A stretch of DNA of 52,940 nt from UBA1268 sp002694955 (GCA_028066355.1 JALCBP010000012.1:1-52940), one strand, 5' to 3'; counted from the first letter of the stretch, positions 41,762 to 51,290 are shown. Translations and numbers: made by a program. The notes: generated from the sequence alone by a model not told the origin.

Positions 41762-42922
41762 TCAGGAGCTAGACAAGCCGTATTTCTTCAACCATTCACG
41801 AAAGGCCGACAGGGACAGGACCTCTAAAGTGCCTGCTGACACTGCAGATTCTAGATCCCTTCCTGAAATAGGTGCGTCTTCATTGTTTTCCCAGGCGTCA
41901 GGAATTATCAATCGCAAGCCAGTCGTGTATTTATCTCCCCCAGGCTGACCAAAATCTGGAAACATCTCCTCGATGACAGCATCCTGCCCTTCTTGCATTG
42001 CAAGCAAGAGTCTTACGGTTTGAATACCCATTTGAAACGGATTCTGCACAATCATACAGTCGATGTTGCCGTTCGCCATGTGTTCGATGGCTTGAGCGGC
42101 TGCATCAAATGTAAAGATAGAAACCTGATCACGAACCCCGCGTTCTGCTACAACCTCAGCAATTGCTGGAGCATTGTAGGCCCATATTCCAACCAAAGCT
42201 TTGACATCTGGATGATTCACAAGAGCCGTCCGTACATTATCTCTGGCTCGTGAATGGTCAAATGAATCAGCCATTCGGTCAACTTCACTGTAGCTTGCCC
42301 CAATTGCATCGCGACAGCCATTCATCCGAGCCCTGGCGTTATCGTTATCTGTAAATCCCGTAAACTGAATGAACTCCCCCTCAGTAACTCCCCGAGACTC
42401 CAAAACCTTTTTACCCGCTGTACCCAACAGACGTCCGGCAATCGAATTATCTGTCCCTATGTAATAAGGACGCCCATCTGAGAAAAGCTTCTGATTAATA
42501 TCTCCATCGACGGTGATTACCGGTACACCCTTGTCAGTAAGACGCTTCATCTCTTCAACGATGGCAATGTTTTCTGCCTGAATAACTGAAATAGCAACTC
42601 CGGCTACATCTGCCTGCGTCACAAGCTGTCTAAGACGATCAATCTGTCCTTGAGCGGTTGCGTTATTCTTTTCCATAACAACCTCAAAGCCTTTGTCGAC
42701 AAGAGCAAATTTTTTCGCGCCTGCTTGCAAACCTGCATTCAAGACATCGAAATATGGATCATCACCATTTGTGATAAAAATAAAACGTCGGGGAGCCTCT
42801 GTTGCACTTTTTTTCTCGGCGGGCGATTTAATATCCGACTTATTACAGCCAGTCAAACCGAGACCAATAAGGAGAAAAAGAAGAAAACAGGGACGGATGG
42901 ACTGCAAGTTAACAAATGACAT
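41762..42922 (-). CDS. Sugar-binding lipoprotein of the ABC importer (RbsB type)
   Basis: 386 residues. The lipobox LTGC (Cys26) follows a hydrophobic signal (CFLLFLLIGLGLTG), so it is a lipid-anchored periplasmic binding protein. Periplasmic-binding family 1/4 features: FIFITNGDDPYFDVLNAGLQ, GVAISVIQ, GVPVITVDGD, YIGTDNSIAGRLLG, and IDCMIVQNPFQMGIQTVRLL. The fold binds pentoses, hexoses or inositols; the exact sugar is not readable from the sequence. It is the first gene of the importer operon, possibly co-transcribed with the flavin reductase-like gene 120 bases upstream. Confidence 0.92.
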   Translation of the reverse strand: MSFVNLQSIRPCFLLFLLIGLGLTGCNKSDIKSPAEKKSATEAPRRFIFITNGDDPYFDVLNAGLQAGAKKFALVDKGFEVVMEKNNATAQGQIDRLRQLVTQADVAGVAISVIQAENIAIVEEMKRLTDKGVPVITVDGDINQKLFSDGRPYYIGTDNSIAGRLLGTAGKKVLESRGVTEGEFIQFTGFTDNDNARARMNGCRDAIGASYSEVDRMADSFDHSRARDNVRTALVNHPDVKALVGIWAYNAPAIAEVVAERGVRDQVSIFTFDAAAQAIEHMANGNIDCMIVQNPFQMGIQTVRLLLAMQEGQDAVIEEMFPDFGQPGGDKYTTGLRLIIPDAWENNEDAPISGRDLESAVSAGTLEVLSLSAFREWLKKYGLSSS

Positions 42923-43042
42923 GGCTTCTTAATCTCTTTACTCGTTGTTAGCTAATACATGGGTTGTTTGAGAGTTCGTGTCGCAGAACACTTTCCCAAC
43001 TTACTGTTTCCCGCCCCCTCTGATCTACTCGTTCATCTGGAA

Positions 43043-43564
43043 TTAATAGTGTAAGCCACTTTTCCGAAGATGTACTATCGGCGTACCTTCAGAACTTCTC
43101 TCTGCAGCAAGAACATCAGCCACGACAATAGCGTGATCTCCACTACTTTGCTCAGTTGCAGCTGGTAAAAAGGCCGGCCTTGCCCTGCACTCCATCCAGC
43201 CAACAGAATCCCGAAGAATTCCAGCTCCACACGGAGACCGACGAATGTCGAGGCCAGAGAATGGCTCATCGTCTCTCGCCGGCGGCTTACCGAATTTACC
43301 AAGAAGGCTTCTCTGATTTTCAGAAAGCACATTGATAACAAACCGGAAATTCCCGCTCCCAACCGCTGAAAGAAAACGTCGGCCATCTCCCACAGCAATT
43401 GATATAGCTGGTGGATTGAATCCTGCCTGCATAAGCCAACTCGTTAGCATGGTTTTATCAACTGCCTGTTCTTGCCACGTAATAACAAAAAGGCCACTTG
43501 GAATACGTCCAAGAATTGAACCAATCACCTCAGAAGAACTTTTCTGAAAATCACTGTCTGACAC
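43043..43564 (-). CDS. Flavin reductase-like FMN-binding protein
   Basis: About 173 residues from a GTG at 43564, seven bases after AAGGAG (43577-43572); the TTG at 43609 that opens the ORF is unlikely. It is a split-barrel flavin reductase-like domain: GSILGRIPSGLFVITW, MLTSWLMQAGFNPPAISIAV, FRFVINVLSENQRSLLGKFG, GWMECRARPAFLPAATEQSS and DHAIVVADVLAAE. It resembles the C-terminal flavin-reductase domain of cyanobacterial flavodiiron proteins, but no diiron domain is attached. It likely transfers electrons from NAD(P)H to FMN. The partner is unknown. Confidence 0.83.
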   Translation of the reverse strand: MSDSDFQKSSSEVIGSILGRIPSGLFVITWQEQAVDKTMLTSWLMQAGFNPPAISIAVGDGRRFLSAVGSGNFRFVINVLSENQRSLLGKFGKPPARDDEPFSGLDIRRSPCGAGILRDSVGWMECRARPAFLPAATEQSSGDHAIVVADVLAAERSSEGTPIVHLRKSGLHY

Positions 43565-43977
43565 GGAGCAACTCCTTCCAAATAAACCTTGCCGAACTCT
43601 CCGGAACAATCACTGGTTGAGATAATAGCAGGAAACACGTTTCCTTTTTAAAAGATGGGTGGTTTTGGTGAACGGGGGGAACATTCAGACACCAACCTTT
43701 TAGGAGCTCACGTCCGAACACGTGGAAACCAGGAAATTAGAATAGACAAGGGAACTAACCTATCTGAGAGCATTTAGGAAATATCAGATAGACACTCAAA
43801 ACCGTATAAAACCGACGATGGCTCCTGACGAAAAAGACTCTAGAGTGAAGTTTTCGCACATGTGTTCGAAAACCATTAAAAATATTTTGGCGTGACAAAC
43901 AGTACGTTCTCATCTTGCCACCACACGATCACATATCACCAGAAAACACACACACGGTTCGCTCCAAAATCTTGTCC
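43565..43977. other. Divergent intergenic region with three inverted repeats
   Basis: It separates the flavin reductase-like gene (minus) from the DUF1207 gene (plus). Three dyads are visible: AGGAAAC/GTTTCCT at 43630-43645 (2-base loop), CTATCTGA/TCAGATAG at 43760-43791 (16-base loop), and GTTTTCG/CGAAAAC at 43850-43873, whose loop contains the palindrome CACATGTG. No ORF is supported before 43978. Confidence 0.55.
43850..43873. promoter_or_regulatory. Nested dyad upstream of the DUF1207 gene
   Basis: GTTTTCG (43850-43856) is inverted at 43867-43873 (CGAAAAC). The ten bases between include the perfect palindrome CACATGTG. It lies about 105 bases before the chosen start, a usual place for an operator. 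Confidence 0.45.
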
Positions 43978-45225
43978 ATGGTGCGAGATGTCCTCACGTA
44001 CTTACCATTGATTTCCATTGTTGCAACGCTGCTGCTGTCCACATCGCATGTCGATTTTGTATTTGCAAAGCCATACGCTCAGGATTCAAAACACTGGGAT
44101 AGGGCTTCCTCATCAACCAACGACCATGGACAGAAACGGAAACTTAAATTTCTCCAGCTAGCCTCGATACTTGCAGAACCAGAACTAAACACCAATTTCT
44201 ACAGCAAGTCCTATGAGCAGGAACTCGGGCCTGCGGTGCCAGTTGCAGAAACACCCATTTACAGCCTACCTCCAGTCGAACCATATGGACCCGTTTTTTT
44301 AGACAGGCCATACAACGACATACCAGGCTGTGAAAGCTGTACCATCCCGAGCAGTAACCTCAATAACTGCTTTGATAATTTGTGGGCACCAAGACCTTGG
44401 TGCTGGCAGATACTTCCAAATAATTTAATCTACACGAGCTATCTAGCAGGCCCCAAAGAACCACGTCTGGCAACCGTTTGGTACGACGACACCGGCCCAT
44501 CACCTATACCTGGTCGTCGCGGAGAACAAAACGGCTGGCTCTGGGACTCAACCCTTGGTGGGAGAGTTTCTGTTCTTAGATACGGTTCCACAACGGAATT
44601 GCATCCACAGGGTTTCGAACTCCAATTAGAAGGGGCTGCCTTCGTGCGACTGGACCCTGAAGATGATCGTGATCTTCGGTCAGCAGACTACCGCTTTGGT
44701 ATTCCATTGGTTTATGGTATTGGCCGCTGGCAAACCAAAATCGCGTACTACCACAACAGCGCACATATAGGCGACGAATTCTACGAAAAATATCATCCTC
44801 TAGGCTTTGAACGTGTGAACTATGTCCGTGACGTAATTGTTATGGGAAATTCATACTACATGTACGACTGGCTACGAATTTATGGTGAGGTTGGCTGGTC
44901 ATTCTTCAATGACGGTGGCTCAAAACCTTGGGAATTTCAGTTCGGTACAGAATTAATACAGGCTCGGCCAACAGGAATTCGAGGTGCGCCTTTTTTTGCG
45001 GTAAATGGTATGACTCGCCAAGAACTCAATTGGGGAGGGAATGTGTGCGTTCAAGTAGGATGGGCTTGGCGAGGATACCAAAGTGAAAAGCTTTTTCGGC
45101 TTGGCTTTGAATATTTATACGGATCTGATCCACAGTATGAATTCACAAATACTGACCCCGTGACTGGTAAAATTACTGCATTGAATCAAAATCGTGCTGG
45201 TATTGGCATGTGGTACGACTACTAA
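43978..45225 (+). CDS. DUF1207 outer-membrane protein
   Basis: About 415 residues from the ATG at 43978 (MVRDVLTYLPLISIVATLLL, a signal peptide); the ORF opens at a TTG at 43915. Family marks of DUF1207: LPNNLIYTSYLAGPKEPRLA, GWLWDSTLGGRVSVLRYGS, GFELQLEGAAFVRLD, SADYRFGIPLVYGIG and FRLGFEYLYGSDPQYEF, ending in aromatic Trp-Tyr-Asp-Tyr. It is predicted to be a beta-barrel in the outer membrane. The N-terminal 100 residues hold a cysteine-containing linker (CESCTIPSSNLNNC). Function is unknown. tsaD follows 64 bases later. Confidence 0.83.
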   Translation: MVRDVLTYLPLISIVATLLLSTSHVDFVFAKPYAQDSKHWDRASSSTNDHGQKRKLKFLQLASILAEPELNTNFYSKSYEQELGPAVPVAETPIYSLPPVEPYGPVFLDRPYNDIPGCESCTIPSSNLNNCFDNLWAPRPWCWQILPNNLIYTSYLAGPKEPRLATVWYDDTGPSPIPGRRGEQNGWLWDSTLGGRVSVLRYGSTTELHPQGFELQLEGAAFVRLDPEDDRDLRSADYRFGIPLVYGIGRWQTKIAYYHNSAHIGDEFYEKYHPLGFERVNYVRDVIVMGNSYYMYDWLRIYGEVGWSFFNDGGSKPWEFQFGTELIQARPTGIRGAPFFAVNGMTRQELNWGGNVCVQVGWAWRGYQSEKLFRLGFEYLYGSDPQYEFTNTDPVTGKITALNQNRAGIGMWYDY

Positions 45226-45289
45226 TGGTACTCGACTGTAATGAATGAACTTCGGTACATGCAGGCGAACTGATGGGATAATGTAGTTC

Positions 45290-46318
45290 ATGCCACTTCT
45301 TTCTATCGAGACAACCTGTGATGAAACGGCCGCTGCAGTCATATCGCAAGAGCGACGCGTTCTTTCCAGCGTCGTGGCAAGTCAAGATGAACTCCATGCA
45401 CGCTGGCGAGGTGTCGTACCAGAAATTGCTTCGCGGGCACATGTTGACCGCATCATCCCAATCATTGACCAAGCAATAAACAAAGCTGGGATAAAACATT
45501 CACAAATCACAGCGGTTGCAGTGGCCATTCGCCCGGGATTAATTGGGTCACTTCTTATTGGCCTTTCGGCCGCAAAGGCAATAGCTGCGTCCCTGCAGAT
45601 ACCTCTCATTGGATATGACCACCTGGCTGCACACCTTTATGCCTGCAGATTGGAATTTGGCGACGAACTCACTTATCCAGCCGTTGGACTTGTAGCCAGT
45701 GGAGGCCACACCTCTCTGTTTCAGTTGCACAGTCCAATTGCTCTCGAAGTTCTTGGTGGTACTATCGACGACGCTGTTGGTGAAGCTTTTGACAAAGTCG
45801 CAAGCCTCCTTGGACTTGGATATCCTGGTGGACCACAAATTGAGAAATTAGCAGGCCATGGAAACCCGCGTGCGTACCGATTGCCACGGCCGCTTGCCAA
45901 CGATACTACTCGTCTTGACTTCAGTTTTAGTGGTCTCAAAACTTCTGTTCGCTACCAAATTTGGCCACCAGAAGCACCGCATCCACGGACTTTGACGGAC
46001 CAAGAACGCGCTGATCTGGCAGCCTCTTTTCAACAAGCAGCTATCGAATCTGTTATCGCCAAGGTGGTCTTGGCCATTCAGAAGACTGACTGCCGTGTTG
46101 TTGCCGTTGGAGGAGGAGTAACAGCGAACAAGCTGCTGCGAAGTGCACTTGAACGTTTAGAGAAACGACATCGCGTCAGGGTCCTCATTCCTTCGGCAGC
46201 GCTTTGCACCGACAATGCGGCGATGGGCGCTGTTGCCTGGGAACATATTGAGCGTAATGACATTGCTGATCTTGATCTAGATGCGCGTCCGAATATCTAT
46301 CGACAAAAACAAAAGTAG
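45290..46318 (+). CDS. tsaD: tRNA N6-adenosine threonylcarbamoyltransferase
   Basis: 342 residues. It is the catalytic subunit of t6A37 synthesis in ANN-decoding tRNAs. Motifs: LLSIETTCDETAAAVI, VPEIASRAHVDRIIPI, metal-binding His pair in YDHLAAHLYA, GLVASGGHTSLF, DDAVGEAFDKVASLLGLGYPGGPQIEKLA, and the final metal Asp in ALCTDNAAMGAVA. Length matches the family. TsaB, TsaC and TsaE partners are not in the window. The stop is one base away from the stop of the convergent SulP gene. Confidence 0.97.
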   Translation: MPLLSIETTCDETAAAVISQERRVLSSVVASQDELHARWRGVVPEIASRAHVDRIIPIIDQAINKAGIKHSQITAVAVAIRPGLIGSLLIGLSAAKAIAASLQIPLIGYDHLAAHLYACRLEFGDELTYPAVGLVASGGHTSLFQLHSPIALEVLGGTIDDAVGEAFDKVASLLGLGYPGGPQIEKLAGHGNPRAYRLPRPLANDTTRLDFSFSGLKTSVRYQIWPPEAPHPRTLTDQERADLAASFQQAAIESVIAKVVLAIQKTDCRVVAVGGGVTANKLLRSALERLEKRHRVRVLIPSAALCTDNAAMGAVAWEHIERNDIADLDLDARPNIYRQKQK

Positions 46319-46319
46319 G

Positions 46320-48560
46320 CTAGACGCCGTGACGTGTCTCATCAATAACCTGGACTTCACCACGTACTACGTCATACATCATTCCGACAACACCAAGCCG
46401 CTTCTCTTTGACTTGACCAGCAAGTGCCGGACTTCCCTCGAGCAGCTTTCGAACTACTCGAACAACATTACGGCGTGCAACTGAGTCAACAATCTCTTGC
46501 TGCGTGTCCGTTATCGAAGCCGCAACACCTCGACAGTCGTCCTCGTCAACAACCTTTGCCACCTCACGAAGAATACCCTTGGCATGCACACACTCCTGAA
46601 AGAGTGACTGATCAGGACAACAGTAATTCGTGACAGCTGACTCGATCGCACCGCACCTTGTGTGCCCAACAACCGCGACCAATTTCGCGCCAGCGACAAT
46701 CGCAGCAAACTCGATACTACCAATTACTTCCTCAGTTGTGATATTACCTGCCACACGAACACTGAGAACGTCTCCGAGACCGAGATCAAAAATCGCCTCA
46801 GCCGGTGAACGTGAGTCAATACAACTCAAGATTACAGCAAGAGGATGCTGACCAGAAGCGGTTGCAGCCCTTTGCCTCTCCATACTTCTTTTTAGCGGCT
46901 CTCCTGCACGGAAGCGATCATTACCCTCGAGCAGCATCGCCAGCACCTCTGCAGGACTCGTAGACTGCTGTACTTCATGGCTCGAATGCTCAACAAATCG
47001 TATCTCGTCATGAAGGCTTGGGTATCGATCACCGAAGCCAACCAGACTCAATTGGACCCATCGGGCAGGCGCACCAGTTTTTTGAAAGTCGGACAATAAG
47101 TCAATCACATCAGGATCGATATAGTCGGCGTTTGATGCATCTATCAGCAGTGCCCCGCCTGGTGGAACATCGTACAACACCGACTGCAAGGCTGCGCGAT
47201 TGAAGAATGTTACTTGGTTCGCCAAGTCAACGCGGACAAGATTCCCGGACGCATGTCGCTCAAGTTTCTTCGTAAGCGGTCGCCGGTAATTGGAATGCAA
47301 GATGAAAATAATACTGCAGGTCAGTCCAATGCCGATGCCAACCAAGAGATCTGTAAGAACAATTGCAAGAACCGTCGCAACAAATGGTATGAACTGCGAG
47401 TATCCTTCTTGCCACAACTGGTAATACCGTTTTGGGTTCGTCAGTCGGTACCCTGTTTTAATCAAAATTGCAGCGAGCGTTGACAAAGGAATTTCATTAA
47501 GCCAGGCGGGAAGAAGAAGAACACACGTCAACAATAGAAGGCCATGCGCGACAGTAGCGAATCGTGTCCGTGCGCCAGCATTGACATTCGCAGTTCCTCG
47601 AATTACCGCAGCACTCACAGGCAGCCCACCGAACAAACCACAGATAACGTTTCCCGCTCCCTGTGCTAAGAGTTCACGATTCCGCGGTGTACGCTGCTGT
47701 CGAGGATCAATCTTGTCAACTGCTTCAATTGCCAGAAGTGACTCAAGGCTCGCAATTATCCCAATGGTTATTGCAGAGACATAGACTCTGGAGTCTGCAA
47801 GACTTGAAAAATCGGGGAACGTTATAAGGCCCATCAATCCGTCTGGACCATTTGGTAACGGAACAGAAACAAGATGCGTAGGACCAACAGCCCACGGACT
47901 GCCCACACGTTTCAACAGAATATTTACAGCCGTGCCCCCTACTACCGCGATGAGCGGGCCAGGAATACCTGTTCTCCGCAACCATTTAATTTGATCCCAG
48001 GCAATAACAACAAGAAGAGAGCCGATGCCAATTGTTGCCGCACCCGGCAGAAAGTATTGAATAGACTTCGGAAGATCTGAAAATGTTGTCTCGCGGTCTG
48101 GTTGGTTAAAGGACATCTCGCCGATTGGATCAATGTCATACCCAATCAAATGCGGGAGTTGTTTCAGTATGATAATTACACCTATTGCTGCAAGCAGTCC
48201 CTTGATGACACTTGTCGGAAAAAATGAAGAAATAAAACCTGCTTTAAAAAATCCTAAAGCCAACTGAATCACGCCTGCCAACAAGACCGCTGTCAGAAAT
48301 GCATCGAATCCACCTAACGCTGTTGTCTGCGCGGAAACTATCGCAATCAATGCCGGTGATCCACCAGAAACACTCGTGCGAGAACCGCTCAATCCGCCAA
48401 CAACTATGCCCCCTACAATCCCTGCAACAATACCCGAAAACAATGGCGCTCGAGCAGCTAAGGGCACACCGAGACAAAGTGGTAACGCGACCAGAAAAAC
48501 AACAACACCTGCCATGAGGTCAGACACAACATACTCTGGATAGAGGCCACGTTTCGGCAT
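46320..48560 (-). CDS. SulP-family bicarbonate/anion transporter fused to beta-carbonic anhydrase
   Basis: 746 residues in three parts. (1) A SulP membrane domain (about 1-425): LMAGVVVFLVALPLCLGVPL, SGGSPALIAIVSAQTT, LPVSAAVIRGTANVNAGART. (2) A STAS-like domain (about 440-525): VRVDLANQVTFFNRAAL, LLIDASNADYIDPDVIDLL. (3) A beta-carbonic anhydrase (about 535-746) with a complete active site: Cys580, Asp582 and Arg584 in SCIDSR, His633 and Cys636 in GHTRCGA. The fusion suggests Na+-dependent bicarbonate uptake coupled to CO2/bicarbonate interconversion at the inner membrane. Sulfate is the alternative substrate. Confidence 0.93.
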   Translation of the reverse strand: MPKRGLYPEYVVSDLMAGVVVFLVALPLCLGVPLAARAPLFSGIVAGIVGGIVVGGLSGSRTSVSGGSPALIAIVSAQTTALGGFDAFLTAVLLAGVIQLALGFFKAGFISSFFPTSVIKGLLAAIGVIIILKQLPHLIGYDIDPIGEMSFNQPDRETTFSDLPKSIQYFLPGAATIGIGSLLVVIAWDQIKWLRRTGIPGPLIAVVGGTAVNILLKRVGSPWAVGPTHLVSVPLPNGPDGLMGLITFPDFSSLADSRVYVSAITIGIIASLESLLAIEAVDKIDPRQQRTPRNRELLAQGAGNVICGLFGGLPVSAAVIRGTANVNAGARTRFATVAHGLLLLTCVLLLPAWLNEIPLSTLAAILIKTGYRLTNPKRYYQLWQEGYSQFIPFVATVLAIVLTDLLVGIGIGLTCSIIFILHSNYRRPLTKKLERHASGNLVRVDLANQVTFFNRAALQSVLYDVPPGGALLIDASNADYIDPDVIDLLSDFQKTGAPARWVQLSLVGFGDRYPSLHDEIRFVEHSSHEVQQSTSPAEVLAMLLEGNDRFRAGEPLKRSMERQRAATASGQHPLAVILSCIDSRSPAEAIFDLGLGDVLSVRVAGNITTEEVIGSIEFAAIVAGAKLVAVVGHTRCGAIESAVTNYCCPDQSLFQECVHAKGILREVAKVVDEDDCRGVAASITDTQQEIVDSVARRNVVRVVRKLLEGSPALAGQVKEKRLGVVGMMYDVVRGEVQVIDETRHGV

Positions 48561-48697
48561 CTCACAGGGACCTTAATAAAAAAATTATTAACCAATTGTG
48601 CCTACAAAAGCTGTTGTCAATTTAACGTGCAATACATTATCTCGTCCACGCTGAGCACAAACATAGCGACGGCAAATGGGTTGCCGGTACGAAAAAC

Positions 48698-48714
48698 AAG
48701 AGTAATCTACTCTT
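48698..48714. promoter_or_regulatory. Short inverted repeat upstream of the methyltransferase gene
   Basis: AAGAGTA (48698-48704) and TACTCTT (48708-48714) form a perfect seven-base dyad with a three-base spacer, 43 bases before the ATG. It could be an operator or a leader hairpin. Confidence 0.4.
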
Positions 48715-48756
48715 AAGACTCCAAGTTTAATGGATCCCAATTAGAAAAGACTCGTG

Positions 48757-50310
48757 ATGGCATCAGCTGGCTACATCACTGACCTCGATTATATTCCGGG
48801 CTTCTACCCTCACATGGCACCTACCGCGATGCGGTATGCTGCATCGCTGAATCGTGTCATGCCTCCAACAACTGCTGATGGCTTTCGTTACCTTGAGCTT
48901 GGATGTGGTCTTGGACGATCTCTCACCACGCTTGCTGCAGCAAATCCGCAGGGTGAATTCTTGGGTGTCGATATTAATCCAAGTCATATTGAGTCAATTG
49001 AAAAAGATATTTCATCAGGTGGACTAACTAATGTAAAAGCTATTACTTCCGATTTCTTAAACCTGAGCAAAGACATCGGTACATTTGACTTCCTGACTCT
49101 GCATGGTGTCTTTAGCTGGGTCTCACCGGAGGTCAGAGAACAAATACTCGCTGTTGCAAAAAAGCACCTTGCTCCAGGTGGTCTTCTCCTCGTTAGCTAT
49201 AACGCAATGCCGGGCTGGGCTCACCTCCAGCCCATCCGGGGAATTCTTCGCCAGTACGCTGCACTGAGACAGGGTGACACAACTCAAAGAATACGAGACG
49301 CCCTGAATTATCTGGTTTTCATTCGAGACAAAAAGGCAAAATATTTTGAGGACAACCCTCGCGCGGCAGCTTACGTTGATGGTCTTCTTAAGCAAGACTT
49401 ACGGTACCTAGCCCACGAATATCTCAATGAGCATTGGACTAGTTTTTACTTTTCAGAAGTGGCTTCCATGTTCGGCACAGCAGAAATGTCATTTGTTGGG
49501 AGCCTCCCTGTTCATACAAATTTTTGGGATCTATGCGTACGACCCGAGTTTCAAGATCTTTTCCGAACAACCAGCAATCGTCTTGTTACTGAATCACATA
49601 AAGACTTTTGCGCTAACACTGCATTTCGGTGGGACATCTATTCAAAGCAACCGCAAGTTATCGAAAGCAATGAGGCTCGGATCAACCTTGTTGACGGACT
49701 TTACTTTCGTTCTAGTCGTCATGACCTGAAACTACCGCATCAAGTAAATCTTGGTGTTGTAACCTCAACAGTCCAAGGGCCTCTCTACGAAACATTGCTC
49801 TCGATACTCTCCCAGGAAACATTGACCCTATCGCAACTGCTGAGTCACCAGCAACTCATCGAAAACGCTTCTGCTGACGTCATTCGTGCCATTGATGCCG
49901 GTGTGGCTATGGGGCTCTTTGAAGTCTCTGCCAATGCAGTCCCCCCTACAACAGCCACTGCCCAACGAGAACTCTTCGTCCCCTTACTTTTCAATCAGTC
50001 TGTCCTTAAAAACGACCTCCTTAGTGGCCGTCCAGTATCACTAGCTAGCGTGAAAACAGGCACCGGTCACTCACTGGGTGACTTTGATGCAGCTATCCTG
50101 CACGAACTCAACGAAGCAGGTGAGACACATTTAGTGGAACGAGTCATTGCACGGCTCGCTGACTCCAAACGATCTCTTCAAAAAGATGGAGAGCCTGTTT
50201 CTGATAAAGCAACTCACCAGAAAATGGTCGAGCAAGCCTGTGCTCAATTCATCAAAACAAGCCTGCCCCAAATGTCTCGCCTCGGCATTGTCGAATATAG
50301 ATCCACATAA
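48757..50310 (+). CDS. SAM-dependent methyltransferase with regulatory domain, protein-lysine methyltransferase-like
   Basis: About 517 residues; GTG (48754) and ATG (48757) are adjacent and I chose ATG. The class I methyltransferase domain has YLELGCGLGRSL (about 45-56), FLGVDINPSHIE and DFLTLHGVFSWVSPEVREQIL. It is followed by the methyltransferase regulatory domain (AHEYLNEHWTSFYFSEVASM, VGSLPVHTNFWDL) and a helical C-terminal part (about 330-517, FVPLLFNQSVLKNDLLSGRP). The same architecture occurs in rickettsial lysine methyltransferases that modify outer-membrane proteins. The target here is unknown. It ends 30 bases from the convergent SYLF gene. Confidence 0.83.
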   Translation: MASAGYITDLDYIPGFYPHMAPTAMRYAASLNRVMPPTTADGFRYLELGCGLGRSLTTLAAANPQGEFLGVDINPSHIESIEKDISSGGLTNVKAITSDFLNLSKDIGTFDFLTLHGVFSWVSPEVREQILAVAKKHLAPGGLLLVSYNAMPGWAHLQPIRGILRQYAALRQGDTTQRIRDALNYLVFIRDKKAKYFEDNPRAAAYVDGLLKQDLRYLAHEYLNEHWTSFYFSEVASMFGTAEMSFVGSLPVHTNFWDLCVRPEFQDLFRTTSNRLVTESHKDFCANTAFRWDIYSKQPQVIESNEARINLVDGLYFRSSRHDLKLPHQVNLGVVTSTVQGPLYETLLSILSQETLTLSQLLSHQQLIENASADVIRAIDAGVAMGLFEVSANAVPPTTATAQRELFVPLLFNQSVLKNDLLSGRPVSLASVKTGTGHSLGDFDAAILHELNEAGETHLVERVIARLADSKRSLQKDGEPVSDKATHQKMVEQACAQFIKTSLPQMSRLGIVEYRST

Positions 50311-50340
50311 TGCAAAATCTTTTTGTCTCTTCTCGCTGCG

Positions 50341-51219
50341 TTAAGAAGGCGGCTGTATTGGTACTATTGGCGGCACTTGAGGGGACGATGGTTGAACTGG
50401 ATTTGGTGATACTGGAATGACACTGGATGCTGGAGTAACACCGGGAGCGTTGACAGGCAGGACACTCGGTTGAACACTTGGCTGAACACCGGACTTCGCA
50501 TTGAGATCAGCAACCAGTTGCTGCACCTCCGGACGCACAGTAATACCATTACTATTGAACACATCGGCAGGACTAACACCATATCGCCCGTAAAGAACGC
50601 CATCCGCATTGTGATCAACGGACAAGTCAGCACCTCCAAGGGACACGCCTAGAAAAAGACCACGACTTCTAGCATACGAATAAATTTCAGCACCGAGCCG
50701 AGCATCCGTTGCCGCATTTGCTTGACGACCAACAGGCCCCACAGCAACCGATGCGTCTGCTCCCAGCGTCACCTTCTGGCCTCCAAGGATGTTTGTCAAA
50801 CTTTGCGGTGTTTTAAAAACAAGCACAATGTCCGCTGCCTGTACACCTGCTTGAAAACCAATACTGCCACCACCCATGGTTACCATAACAGGAGGGCTCC
50901 ATGACTGATCCTGGTTTCGTACATGAAGAACTCCTTTTCCATAATTAACACCAAGAATAAATCCTCCTTTGACCATGTTGGGGAAGATAGCAACGCCTGC
51001 CGCAGACTGCAGCATGCTCGGTGGAATAGCCTCAATTTGGATACTAAAAAACTGGTCCAGGGTTTGTCGTGCCGCCACAACTGTCTGCACTTCAGTCCCG
51101 GCAGCTACTGATGTCTGTGCACGAAGCTGAGTTCCACTACTCATTAAAGCTACGACTGCAAGTAAACAAAAAATGGCTTTTGGTTTAGGTAGCCAACTGG
51201 GAACAACTCTGACACTCAT
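50341..51219 (-). CDS. Exported SYLF (Ysc84-like) lipid-binding domain protein
   Basis: 292 residues. A signal peptide (AIFCLLAVVALMSSGTQLRA, cleaved near RAQ) precedes a SYLF domain (about 55-240): QSAAGVAIFPNMVKGGFILG, NYGKGVLHVRNQDQSWSPPV, GGSIGFQAGVQAADIVLVF, LGADASVAVGPVGRQANAAT, and IYSYARSRGLFLGVSLGGAD. SYLF domains bind phosphoinositides or membranes in eukaryotes; the bacterial role is unclear. The last about 50 residues are Pro/Val/Ser repeats (GVQPSVQPSVLPV). It is upstream of pilB in chromosome order but ends before the methyltransferase gene. Confidence 0.87.
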   Translation of the reverse strand: MSVRVVPSWLPKPKAIFCLLAVVALMSSGTQLRAQTSVAAGTEVQTVVAARQTLDQFFSIQIEAIPPSMLQSAAGVAIFPNMVKGGFILGVNYGKGVLHVRNQDQSWSPPVMVTMGGGSIGFQAGVQAADIVLVFKTPQSLTNILGGQKVTLGADASVAVGPVGRQANAATDARLGAEIYSYARSRGLFLGVSLGGADLSVDHNADGVLYGRYGVSPADVFNSNGITVRPEVQQLVADLNAKSGVQPSVQPSVLPVNAPGVTPASSVIPVSPNPVQPSSPQVPPIVPIQPPS

Positions 51220-51290
51220 TCATTCAATCCTTTTCATGACATTTGATTTAATGAACAAGAAAATAGACTGAAACAGAGACACACGTCGAC

